A DNA stretch of 64,000 nt from Shewanella sp. ANA-3 (GTDB lineage: Bacteria > Pseudomonadota > Gammaproteobacteria > Enterobacterales > Shewanellaceae). A model generated the notes under the pieces. The model ran no database searches, had not been told where the DNA came from, and saw only the letters and a program-made list of their open reading frames with translations. This document shows, piece by piece, positions 26,930 to 34,314 of the stretch. Position numbers and translations under genes: made by a program. How positions within the stretch are numbered: the first letter of the stretch is position 1; each line of letters starts with the position of its first letter. The stretch lies in contig NC_008577.1 of the NCBI RefSeq assembly GCF_000203935.1, positions 4,030,001-4,094,000 of the forward strand. The letters are read 5' to 3'.

Positions 26930-27418
26930 TGAAGGCTGAGTGTCTGAATTGCTCAAGGCGAATATCCTGTGGTGGGTAACCCGCGCTGGCATAAACTCAG
27001 GCAAGTCACTGAAATTGCATAGTGTTACTGATTAAATACGCTTATCGCTTCGGGGCGTTTAGCCATTTGTTTAGGCTTTTATGTCTGGCGGTTAAGTTAA
27101 CTAAGCCTTTAACTTAGCCCTTTAAATAGCCATGCCATTTGCGCAATCAGTCTAAGTCGGCAACTTGCCGTGCTCAGTCTTATCCGCACCATCCCAAAGC
27201 TCGGCTATTGTAGCAATAAAGCGCGCCCTTTTCCTGAAGTCTTTCGCTTAACCACCAAAGCAGGCTTTGTTGCCTGCTTTTAAGAGAGTCATTAATAAGA
27301 AGTGCACTAACAAAAAGCCCTGCGTTTGCAGGGCTTAGTGGCTGTGACTTACGGAAAAACAAGCTTTGTACTAGCGGTGTTTTTCAAGCGAGGAGTCAAG
27401 CTTTAAAGCAAGGAAGCC
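26930..27418. other. upstream region of dbpA, with two hairpins
   Basis: About 490 bp without a gene. It holds the dbpA promoter region, a hairpin at 27257-27280 (AAAGCAGGC / GCCTGCTTT, then TT on the plus strand) of unknown use, and the pirin terminator. The open frame at 27180-27362 looks non-coding. Confidence 0.5.
27310..27336 (-). terminator. terminator of the pirin gene
   Basis: Stem AAGCCCTGC / GCAGGGCTT with a 4 nt loop at 27315-27336. On the minus strand it is followed by TTTTTG, about 80 bp after the pirin stop. Confidence 0.82.
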
Positions 27419-28276
27419 TTAAGCAATGCTGCCAAAGCGGCCCTCTTGATAATCGCGAATCGCCTGCTGAATTTCCGCTTGGGTGTTCATCACAAACGGC
27501 CCCATTTGAACGATTTTTTCGCGGATCGGTTTACCCACAAACAGAAGCATGCCCGCACCGCGTTCATCGGCCTTGAGCTGCAATGGCGTTTGGCTATCGA
27601 GCACTAAAAACTCGCCCTGATTGAATGACCACTGTGAGCCTTCGCCCTTACTCAAGCCACCTTGGTAAAGATAGAGGGCGGCAAACTCATGCTTAGATAA
27701 ATCCAGCTGCGCATCACCATTGGCGTTAATCATCAAGTCGGCAATCGCCGCCTCGCCCGCTAATCCTTGGATGGTGGCACTGATTGTACTCTTACCCGCA
27801 AATCCCCAATCCCCCGCCAAGGCTTTAAGGGTGGCGCCCGTGTCGTTCGTGGTTTCAACGCTAGGGATTGAAGCCGTATCCTGATAAGTCGCGGGGCGCA
27901 GTTTGTCCTTGGCAGGCATATTGACCCAAATTTGGAAGCCATGCAGACCATTAAGCGCATCGGCCAGCGGCATTTCAGAATGCACCACGCCGTAACCCGT
28001 GCTCATCCACTGCACATCGCCTGCACGAATCGCTTTGACGTTACCCATCTGATCACGATGCTCAAACCCGCCCTTACGGATGTAAGTAAAGGTCTCCATC
28101 CCACGGTGCGGATGCGGCGGAAAGCCACCGATAAAATCCTGTTTATCATCGGATTTAATCTCATCCATCATCAAAAATGGATCAAAATGGGTGGTGACAA
28201 AATCCGCCACACGACGAATGTTCACCCCGTCGCCATCCATCGCAGGTTTAGCAGAAAACTGACCTAAGACTTTCAT
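27419..28276 (-). CDS. pirin-family protein (YhhW-like)
   Basis: A 285-residue bicupin of the pirin family. The N-terminal cupin holds the metal site: HPHRGMETFTY, with further ligands in STGYGVVHSEMP (His and Glu). FDPFLMMDEI and HGFQIWVNMP are family signatures. The C-terminal cupin has LVLDSQTPLQL and PIREKIVQMGPFVMNT. Bacterial pirins such as YhhW show quercetin 2,3-dioxygenase activity in vitro; the physiological role is unclear. TTAGGAG lies ahead of the ATG. It is monocistronic with a terminator. Confidence 0.92.
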   Translation of the reverse strand: MKVLGQFSAKPAMDGDGVNIRRVADFVTTHFDPFLMMDEIKSDDKQDFIGGFPPHPHRGMETFTYIRKGGFEHRDQMGNVKAIRAGDVQWMSTGYGVVHSEMPLADALNGLHGFQIWVNMPAKDKLRPATYQDTASIPSVETTNDTGATLKALAGDWGFAGKSTISATIQGLAGEAAIADLMINANGDAQLDLSKHEFAALYLYQGGLSKGEGSQWSFNQGEFLVLDSQTPLQLKADERGAGMLLFVGKPIREKIVQMGPFVMNTQAEIQQAIRDYQEGRFGSIA

Positions 28277-28508
28277 TTTATGCTCCTAACTCGTAAGGCA
28301 TTAGCCCTTTGTACTCACGATCACTTGGACTGGAAGTGACTGAGTCAAACAGTGGCAATGCTGATGGAGGCAGAATAACAAGGAAATTTGCAAAAGAATA
28401 ACGCGAAATCACGCTTAGATTTTTCGATAAAGTAGAATGGTTGGTGTTAGAGCAAAATATATATTGGCCAAACTTAATTCTTCAAAAACTTACTTTTAGA
28501 GAGAGCAA

Positions 28509-28625
28509 ATGAATGAAAATAGTCTTGAAAAAGGCGGAGTACTGTTGGTCGAAAATGTAAAAGTAATTGCCATTATCTCCCCAGTGACACGCCGTCCTAT
28601 TCTTTCACAAAAAGTGTCCCTATAG
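28509..28625 (+). pseudogene. short ORF apparently truncated by a MITE-like insertion
   Basis: ATG 28509, behind a purine-rich AGAGAGAG, encodes MNENSLEKGGVLLVENVKV.. and about 35 residues of ordinary-looking protein, then runs into the left end of repeat copy C (AGTGTCC at 28613) and stops four codons later. The body of the gene is not found after the element. It may be a remnant of a longer gene or chance; I do not recognise it. Confidence 0.35.
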
Positions 28626-28762
28626 GCTCGACGGCGACATCTGCGGTACAGGATGTACTAATGCAGCGATCACATGGCCAATGATGTTCCCAACATCATA
28701 GTGGCATTTCCCATATCCCTATGGGTCAGATGTGAATGAGAGCCCTGTCGCCAACGGTCACT
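28613..28762 (-). mobile_element. MITE-like repeat, copy C (150 bp)
   Basis: Flanked by AGTGTCC and GGTCACT, imperfect terminal inverted repeats. Its inner sequence, read on the minus strand, matches copy B at AGTGACCGTTGG, TTCACATC, CATGTGATCGC, GTACATCC and GCCGTCGAGCCTATAGGG. It is about 50 bp longer than B because of two added hairpins: ATGATGTT / AACATCAT (28681-28699) and CCCATA / TATGGG (28710-28725). It encodes nothing. Confidence 0.75.
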
Positions 28763-28877
28763 GGTGCCCCAATGCCAATTTTAACTACCCATTTGCGATA
28801 TGTACGTAAAAAGCAAATGGACAAAAATGAGTTAGGTTATTAACTCTAACTCGTCATTTTCGGATAAAAATCTCTAT

Positions 28878-28956
28878 GGGTTAACGTTGGAGGTAACGTG
28901 CTGCCGGAGCTGCGAAGCAGCTTTGGGCTGTCACGTTGACCGAAAGGTGATGCCTA
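28878..28956 (-). other. attC-like recombination site 5 (end of array)
   Basis: 79 bp between the stop of the 150-residue cassette gene and the array end. Read on the minus strand it runs from an R''-like TTAGGCATCAC to the R' core GTTAACCC. The centre is AAGCTGCTTCGCAGCT, a strong hairpin. R'' is one base off from the GGCATAAC expected from the preceding core. Confidence 0.75.
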
Positions 28957-29406
28957 ATCTTCATCTTCTATGACCATAATTAGTGCTTTCTGTTTTTCTT
29001 TAAACACTAAGCAGCTATCAAACGTTGAATTCGTTGCCGGATCATAAGAGCCAGCCCAGTTATTTTTGTGCATGTCTTTTGTGTTGGTAAAGAAGCATGC
29101 GGGCTCACTTAACCGAGCCATAATTGCATTCCAAAATGACTCCGCTTTTTGCACTTGCATCAAATCGATTCCGTGAGCCATGTCATGCGTCAGCAGATAG
29201 CAAAACAGTTCCTTAGCCTCTGCTTCTGTGATTTGATGCAAATGCATTGAAGAATTCAATGCATGAACTGCCAACTGGTTAGGTAGCCAATTGACCTCGT
29301 TTTCTGGGGCTGAGGAATGGACTTCGAACAGCCGTACATAGCCACAGTCGCGCTCGGTATCAATACTTGATTTAAGGTCGGCAAGTGTCATGGGCGTATT
29401 AGGCAT
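28954..29406 (-). CDS. cassette gene, hypothetical protein (150 aa)
   Basis: Unrecognised soluble protein with an acidic C-terminus (LIMVIEDED). It has His-rich SSMHLHQITEAEAKELFCYLL and SYDPATNSTFDSCLVF. It is the fifth gene in the integron-type array. The ATG at 29404-29406 lies inside the attC core GTTATGCC, two bases from the crossover point, and has no ribosome site. A later in-frame ATG at 29391 is possible. Its own attC follows the stop. Confidence 0.65.
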   Translation of the reverse strand: MPNTPMTLADLKSSIDTERDCGYVRLFEVHSSAPENEVNWLPNQLAVHALNSSMHLHQITEAEAKELFCYLLTHDMAHGIDLMQVQKAESFWNAIMARLSEPACFFTNTKDMHKNNWAGSYDPATNSTFDSCLVFKEKQKALIMVIEDED

Positions 29407-29495
29407 AACGCCGCGTTAAGGGGCCGGAAAACTGCGCAGCAGTTTGGAGGTCCCAGTGAGCAAAGCGAACGATTTTGAAGGCTTTGTTATAACCC
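29402..29495 (-). other. attC-like recombination site 4
   Basis: 94 bp following the 117-residue cassette gene. On the minus strand it goes from R'' GGGTTATAAC to R' GTTATGCC, with an internal imperfect palindrome around AAACTGCTGCGCAGTTT. R'' is the exact complement of the core that precedes this cassette (GTTATAACCC). Confidence 0.82.
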
Positions 29496-29496
29496 A

Positions 29497-29850
29497 TTAC
29501 TCTGGCCATTCATCGCCCTCGCTTCTTGCTACCCAGTCAAAATGAAGCTCTGTATCGAAAGGCTCAACCGGTAGCTTAACGCCATTTTGGGTGATTTCGA
29601 TGTGCCCGAAAACCATTTGCTCGTTGAGATAGGCCAAGGTGTCGTGGATGCCAGACTCCTTGGCGCCTTGGATCATTGAGGCCAAGATTTCTTTTTGCTG
29701 AGGAGTTAAAGAGGCAAGGAACTGGTTGATGTGCTCGTTGCCCGGAACATCCGGGAAACCTTTACCCGTAACCCATTGGGCCGCCGCAGCGCTTTTGATG
29801 CCAACCAACGCGTCAACGAATGACTTGTACTCTTCTACATCCCTGCTCAT
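29497..29850 (-). CDS. cassette gene, hypothetical protein (117 aa)
   Basis: Acidic soluble protein starting MSRDVEEYKSFVDALVG, with helix-rich FLASLTPQQKEILASMIQGAKES and a beta-rich end (GHIEITQNGVKLPVEPFDTELHFDW). I do not know the family, though similar proteins are likely elsewhere in integron cassettes. AAGGAAAG gives it a good ribosome site within the short cassette leader. It is the fourth cassette from the upstream end. Confidence 0.7.
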   Translation of the reverse strand: MSRDVEEYKSFVDALVGIKSAAAAQWVTGKGFPDVPGNEHINQFLASLTPQQKEILASMIQGAKESGIHDTLAYLNEQMVFGHIEITQNGVKLPVEPFDTELHFDWVARSEGDEWPE

Positions 29851-29862
29851 GACTTTCCTTAA

Positions 29863-29945
29863 GGGTTATAACGCCCGCCACAAACGCGAGCAACTTGTTG
29901 CGAGTCGAGCCGCGAAGCGGCGTTTTGATGGCGATGGTTATATGC
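29863..29945 (-). other. attC-like recombination site 3
   Basis: 83 bp following the lipoprotein cassette. On the minus strand: R'' GCATATAAC, central CGCCGCTTCGCGGC and AACAAGTTG hairpins, R' GTTATAACCC. R'' is the exact complement of the preceding core GTTATATGC. Confidence 0.85.
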
Positions 29946-30219
29946 ACGTATTACTAATTAATGCATTTTGCTTTTTAATTTCACTAGCATTTTTTTCTGT
30001 TTCTGCAATTGCTAAGTCAATTTTAGCTTTTTTACATTTATCAGATAGCTCTTTACTAGCTAAGTAACTCTGATCCTTTTGAAACTGAGCCATGCCTTCT
30101 ACACCGTTATATTGATCTCTATCTACGGGGTTTCTATCTTTTTGATAAGGTGGTGGTTGAGTTGCACCACAAGCTGATAACAAAACTATCAGCGAAACTG
30201 GAATTAATTTATTGAACAA
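29938..30219 (-). CDS. cassette gene, small lipoprotein (93 aa)
   Basis: Starts at TTG with AAGGAG 9 nt upstream, which decides the start. Lipoprotein signal MFNKLIPVSLIVLLSAC with lipobox LSAC. The mature protein is polar and helical (MAQFQKDQSYLASKELSDKC, LAIAETEKNASEIKKQ) with two Cys pairs possible. Exported products are common among integron cassettes. Function unknown. Confidence 0.72.
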   Translation of the reverse strand: MFNKLIPVSLIVLLSACGATQPPPYQKDRNPVDRDQYNGVEGMAQFQKDQSYLASKELSDKCKKAKIDLAIAETEKNASEIKKQNALISNTCI

Positions 30220-30235
30220 TGCTTGTACTCCTTGT

Positions 30236-30300
30236 GCATATAACGCTCACAGCAGAGGCGAGCCGCCAGGCGAGTCCTGCTGCCTGTGCTTGTTACATGC
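30236..30300 (-). other. attC-like recombination site 2
   Basis: 65 bp following the L,D-transpeptidase cassette. On the minus strand: R'' GCATGTAAC, palindromic AGCACAGGCAGCAG / CTGCTGTGAGC with centre CGCCTGGCGG, R' GTTATATGC. R'' is the exact complement of the preceding core GTTACATGC. Confidence 0.87.
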
Positions 30301-30774
30301 CTACCACTGAATTTCAATTTTGGTGCCGACATTTACTAATTCCATGAATTCATCCATTTCTGAATTGGTTAAAGCAATGCAACCGTTTGTCCAATTAAAA
30401 CGCTGAGTAATAAACGAAAGCCAGCCCAGCTTGTTACGCTGCCCATGAACCATGATAAAGCCACCGGGAGAAACACCTAACTTCTTCGCATTGGCCTCAT
30501 CTTGAGCATTTGGATAATTAATATGCATTGCCCTATAAAAGGATGAATCTTCCTTCTTATAATCTAAAGTGTATGATCCTTCGGGTGTTTTCTCATCACC
30601 TTCTTTTTGCTTATGGCCTTTTGGGTTAGCACCAAAGGCCACATGATATTCTTTTATGACCTGCTCACCATCAAGCAAGTACATCTTGCTCTCCGATTTA
30701 TCCACTTTAACGAGATCTACCTCTGCGAAAGCAAGATTTGAGATCATCATGGATAGAATGACTATTTTTCTCAT
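30301..30774 (-). CDS. cassette gene, YafK-like L,D-transpeptidase
   Basis: Exported 157-residue YkuD-family enzyme with signal peptide (MRKIVILSMMISNLAFAEV). Family marks are VDKSESKMYLL, YHVAFGANPKGHKQKEGDEKTPEGSYTL, HINYPN and the catalytic pair MVHG (His110) and TNGCIALTN (Cys132). This TNGC form and the short length fit the YafK/DpaA group, which acts on meso-DAP cross-links or on the lipoprotein-peptidoglycan bond. It acts in the periplasm. The start codon lies about 10 nt inside the cassette with no ribosome site, so expression may depend on upstream translation. Finding a cell-wall enzyme as cassette cargo is unusual. Confidence 0.85.
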   Translation of the reverse strand: MRKIVILSMMISNLAFAEVDLVKVDKSESKMYLLDGEQVIKEYHVAFGANPKGHKQKEGDEKTPEGSYTLDYKKEDSSFYRAMHINYPNAQDEANAKKLGVSPGGFIMVHGQRNKLGWLSFITQRFNWTNGCIALTNSEMDEFMELVNVGTKIEIQW

Positions 30775-30775
30775 A

Positions 30776-30840
30776 GCATGTAACGCCTGAATTAAGCCGC
30801 ACCGCGAAGCGGCGTCGGCTTGAATGAATTGTTAGAGCTC
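30776..30840 (-). other. attC-like recombination site 1 (canonical 59-be)
   Basis: 65 bp after the first cassette gene. On the minus strand: R'' GAGCTCTAAC, then AATTCATTCAAGCCG, CGCCGCTTCGCGG and CGGCTTAATTCAGGC, then R' GTTACATGC. This is almost the same as the attC of antibiotic cassettes such as aadA, and has the expected bulged hairpin arms. Confidence 0.92.
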
Positions 30841-31092
30841 ACGCCGATTATCAAAGAAGAAATCCTCGTCGATCTTTGCTAGACCGACGTCCGCAAGTGA
30901 CAGACTGAACGCCTCTGCCTGTTGTTGCATGAGCGTAATCACACGATGTAAGCCCATAAGATAGCCTTGTGCAAAATCATGGCCTTGAGTCTCTGATTTT
31001 GCCAGCGCATCTACCTTGGCCTCAACTGCGTACTCGCTAAGAATATTGCCTAAATCAAGCAAGTAGTTCTTCGCTGTTTGATCGATGTGCAT
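30832..31092 (-). CDS. cassette gene, hypothetical protein (86 aa)
   Basis: First gene of the array. An acidic, mostly helical protein: MHIDQTAKNYLLDLGNIL, AKSETQGHDFAQGYLMGLH, ending FFFDNRREL. AGGAAGG precedes the ATG at good spacing. It is not recognised. It is followed by the most canonical attC of the array. Confidence 0.72.
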   Translation of the reverse strand: MHIDQTAKNYLLDLGNILSEYAVEAKVDALAKSETQGHDFAQGYLMGLHRVITLMQQQAEAFSLSLADVGLAKIDEDFFFDNRREL

Positions 31093-31105
31093 TGAACCTT
31101 CCTGT

Positions 31106-31250
31106 GAGCTCTAACATTTTATTCGTGCGCATGCGCGTTTACCTCATTGGACCAGTGAAAACGCGCAAGGTTAACTATCTGTATGCAAAGAACTTATCAG
31201 CTTTCTGCCAAATACACCATCTGGAAAAACGCGCATGCGCGTTTTCCAAA
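31106..31250. other. leading edge of the cassette array with GC-rich palindromes
   Basis: The core GTTAGAGCTC (minus strand, 31106-31115) marks the 5' edge of the first cassette. Beyond it lie repeated arms: GCGCATGCGCGTTT at 31127-31140, AAAACGCGC at 31159-31167, and a perfect 20 bp palindrome AAAACGCGCATGCGCGTTTT at 31226-31245. The first two can fold into a 9 bp stem. This may be the remains of another attC or an attI. No integrase gene is found. From 31250 to 31565 I see no gene, only AT-rich sequence. Confidence 0.55.
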
Positions 31251-31565
31251 CCTATTAACTAAAACTCAGCCACTATAGTTATTTGATTTTATAGAATTTT
31301 ATTTGCTACAGATGGAATTAATGCGCACTGATATTGTCTTAAAATCACACCAACGTATCTAAATTTAAATATGACTGTATAGCCATACATTATTAGCCAC
31401 TTCGCGGTAGGGCCAAACATAGGTAACTAGATGAGAATTTGTATGGCAACAAGAGTAGGTATTTTCGATTGAGATAACGAGCCGAAACACGGAATGGGCA
31501 AATAGCTTTTAGTAGAACGAGCTGCGAGAAGGCTAGTTAGCTTTGGCCATTGGCAATTTTACGGA

Positions 31566-31665
31566 AGTGACCGTTGGTGGCATGGCCGCTCTTTCACATC
31601 CATGTGATCGCGGCATTCGTACATCCATGTACAGCAGATGCCGCCGTCGAGCCTATAGGGTCACT
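31566..31665 (+). mobile_element. MITE-like repeat, copy B (100 bp)
   Basis: Perfect 7 bp terminal inverted repeats AGTGACC / GGTCACT. Inside are a CACATCCATGTG hairpin and a nested stem GCGGCAT .. ATGCCGC enclosing GTACATCCATGTAC. It has no coding capacity; the 60-codon frame at 31574 is an artefact of it. Matching copies are at 28613-28762 (inverted) and, in part, 12732-12815. Confidence 0.8.
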
Positions 31666-31777
31666 GCTTTTTAAACAAAAAGCATGGCGTGTCACGGGGG
31701 AAACAATGACAATCCTGTACAGCGAGTTGGAGAGGCTTTTGAAGTCCAGCTTTTAAAACTAACGAGCAAAACTAAGC

Positions 31778-31978
31778 CTAGTCAGGCTTAAACACCCCTA
31801 TCACGGCACCTGTTGCTTTTTCGGTGACTTTCACATCGGTTTGTTGTTCGCGGTAATCACAGTCGGTGCATTCTACGGTTTCGATACCGTTTTCTTTAAA
31901 CAGCAGAATGCTGTCCTTGGCGCCACATTTAGGGCATTTGGCGCCAGCTACAAAGCGCTTTTTGATTTTGGTTGTCAT
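31778..31978 (-). CDS. yheV: YheV-type zinc-ribbon protein
   Basis: A 66-residue putative metal-binding protein, same length as E. coli YheV. ATG 31978 is chosen over 31996 because AAAGG lies 8 nt upstream and the family start is MTT. It has RFVAGAKCPKCGAKDSILLF and VECTDCDYREQQ, a four-Cys zinc ribbon, and ends GVFKPD as in the family. It is divergent from yheS, its genomic neighbour in many gamma-proteobacteria. Function unknown. Confidence 0.9.
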   Translation of the reverse strand: MTTKIKKRFVAGAKCPKCGAKDSILLFKENGIETVECTDCDYREQQTDVKVTEKATGAVIGVFKPD

Positions 31979-32365
31979 GCTAATACCTTTATGCACAGAC
32001 CAGCTCTGTTGGATCAGAAGATGACTACGCTTCGCTTGAGAACACCAAAGCGTGAGCCTGAAATTGGCGGCTATTTTGCCACAGTACCCAGCTATTGCCA
32101 GCCTTTAAACTAAGTTGTGATGCCATAAAATATGAGTAGGTGTAAGCATCTTGCGGGATTCACTCTAGAAGGATTTGCCAAATCGGCCGCACACTCGCTT
32201 TACCACTCATCATAAGAGCGCCATAAAAGCCACCACATTCGCCAAAAAGATGCAGTGAAAAGTGTAAGAAATCCTCAGCAACTCGGCCTAAGTTGTGGTT
32301 TGCCATCGGCTTGTACGTTATCATCACAGCCCTTACTCATTCATGATATGACCAAGTTGTAGTTA
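31979..32365. other. intergenic region between yheV and yheS
   Basis: 387 bp between divergent genes. It must hold both promoters. I see no repeat, hairpin terminator or known operator in it. Confidence 0.4.
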
Positions 32366-34279
32366 ATGATCAGCATCAACCAAGCGCAATTAATCCGTGG
32401 CAGCAAAACCCTGCTCGACGAAGCCTCTTTGACCATCTATCCCGGCCATAAGGTCGGCCTAGTCGGCGCCAATGGCACGGGTAAGTCCTCACTGCTGGCA
32501 TTAATTATGGGTCACCTGAGCTTAGACAAAGGCGAGTTTAGTATGCCTTCGGGGTGGCAAATCGCCACCGTAGCTCAAGAAACCCCCGCGCTGGAAGTCT
32601 CTGCACTTGAGTATGTACTTGATGGTGATAAAGAATATCGCCAACTTGAGGCCGATTTACATATCGCACAGGAACACAATGATGGCCATGCCATTGCCAC
32701 CTTGCACGGAAAAATCGATGCCATTGGCGGCTACGCCATTCGTGCCCGAGCAGGTGCCTTGCTGGCAGGTTTAGGCTTTAGCGAAGCCGAGCAAAATAAC
32801 CCAGTGAAAAGCTTTTCGGGTGGTTGGCGGATGCGCCTCAACCTTGCCCAAGCGCTGCTGTGCCGCTCCGACTTACTGCTGCTCGACGAACCGACCAACC
32901 ACTTAGACTTAGATACAATGTACTGGCTCGAAGGGTGGATTAAGTCCTATCAAGGCACGCTGATTTTAATCAGCCACGATAGGGATTTTATCGACGAGAT
33001 TGTCGATGAAATCGTCCATGTCGAGAATCAAAAACTCAATTATTACAAAGGCAACTACAGTGCCTTTGAGCGCATCCGTGCCGAACGTATGGCGCAGCAA
33101 CAGGTCGCCTATGAGCGCCAACAAAAAGAACGGGCGCATATGCAGTCCTTCGTCGACCGCTTCCGCTACAAGGCCAGTAAAGCCAAGCAAGCACAGAGCC
33201 GCTTAAAGGCGCTGGAAAGGATGACTGAGCTATTGCCATCCCAGGCCGATAGCCCGTTTTATATGGAGTTTCGCCCGCCAGAAGCCCTGCCCAATCCATT
33301 GATTAAAATGGAACAAGTGGCTGTGGGTTATGGCGACAAGCAAATCTTAAGCCGTGTGCATTTGAACTTAGTCCCCGGCGCCCGTATTGGCCTCTTAGGG
33401 CGTAACGGCGCGGGTAAATCGACATTAATCAAACTGTTATCGGGACAACTATCACCGATGACTGGATTGTATGAGCCGAATCCCGGCCTGAATATCGGTT
33501 ACTTTGCCCAGCACCAAATCGAATTTTTACGCCTAGACGATACGCCGCTGCAACATCTGGTGCGCCTCGCGCCAAATGCTCGTGAGCAGGAATTACGTAA
33601 CTTCCTCGGTGGTTTTGGCTTCCATGGCGATATGGCGCTCTCGCCAGTTCGTCCCTTCTCGGGGGGCGAGAAAGCGCGTTTAGTGTTGGCCTTATTAGTG
33701 TGGCAGCGCCCTAACCTATTACTGCTCGACGAACCGACCAACCACTTAGATCTAGAGATGCGCCATGCGCTTACCATGGCATTACAAACCTTTGAAGGCG
33801 CAATGGTTATCGTATCGCACGACCGTCACTTACTGCGCTTAACCTGTAGCGATTACTATCTGGTTGATCAAGGCCAAGTGCAGGCCTTCGATGGTGATTT
33901 AGAGGATTACCACCAATGGTTACTCGATGCCGCTAAGGCCGCCAGTGCAAATTCCACCGTTAACGGTGACGATGCCAAGCCCGCCGTCGATAAGAAACAG
34001 CAAAAGCGGTTAGAGGCAGAGCTGCGCCAAAAGGTGTCGCCACTTAAACGCAAGCAGGCGAAGCTTGAAACCGATCAGCAAAAGCTCAGTGAACGCCTCG
34101 CCGAGTTGGAGCATCTACTGGCCGATAGCGAGCTCTACGATCAGGACAATAAAGCCAAACTCACGTCGGTACTCAGTGAGCGCACCAGCTTGACACAAAC
34201 GCTAGAAGAAAGTGAAATGCAATGGCTTGAGCTGCAAGAAGAAATTGATGCTATGGAACTTGAGCTAATGGGCCAGTAA
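32366..34279 (+). CDS. yheS: ABC-F ATPase YheS
   Basis: Cytoplasmic 637-residue ABC-F protein with two ATPase domains and no membrane part. Domain 1 has GANGTGKSS, SGGWRMRLNLAQAL and LLLDEPTNHLDL. The linker about 240-300 is basic (RFRYKASKAKQAQSRLKAL), the P-site tRNA interaction motif region. Domain 2 has GRNGAGKST, SGGEKARLVLALLVWQ and LLLDEPTNHLDLEM. A C-terminal coiled coil follows (about 540-635). ABC-F proteins act on ribosomes to relieve stalling; E. coli YheS is linked to nascent-chain arrest. It is followed 35 bp later by the TIGR02444 gene. Confidence 0.95.
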   Translation: MISINQAQLIRGSKTLLDEASLTIYPGHKVGLVGANGTGKSSLLALIMGHLSLDKGEFSMPSGWQIATVAQETPALEVSALEYVLDGDKEYRQLEADLHIAQEHNDGHAIATLHGKIDAIGGYAIRARAGALLAGLGFSEAEQNNPVKSFSGGWRMRLNLAQALLCRSDLLLLDEPTNHLDLDTMYWLEGWIKSYQGTLILISHDRDFIDEIVDEIVHVENQKLNYYKGNYSAFERIRAERMAQQQVAYERQQKERAHMQSFVDRFRYKASKAKQAQSRLKALERMTELLPSQADSPFYMEFRPPEALPNPLIKMEQVAVGYGDKQILSRVHLNLVPGARIGLLGRNGAGKSTLIKLLSGQLSPMTGLYEPNPGLNIGYFAQHQIEFLRLDDTPLQHLVRLAPNAREQELRNFLGGFGFHGDMALSPVRPFSGGEKARLVLALLVWQRPNLLLLDEPTNHLDLEMRHALTMALQTFEGAMVIVSHDRHLLRLTCSDYYLVDQGQVQAFDGDLEDYHQWLLDAAKAASANSTVNGDDAKPAVDKKQQKRLEAELRQKVSPLKRKQAKLETDQQKLSERLAELEHLLADSELYDQDNKAKLTSVLSERTSLTQTLEESEMQWLELQEEIDAMELELMGQ

Positions 34280-34314
34280 TTGGCTCCTTATCGCCTAACG
34301 TACAAGGAAACAGT

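Noticed and set aside
27180..27362. 60-codon open frame on the minus strand
   Set aside because: Overlaps two hairpins, one of them the pirin terminator; no coding character.
28878..31115. Genes acquired as a prophage or IS-borne island
   Set aside because: No phage, integrase or transposase genes; the attC succession explains the spacing better.
31574..31756. 60-codon open frame on the plus strand
   Set aside because: Lies almost wholly in MITE copy B; no homology or ribosome site.
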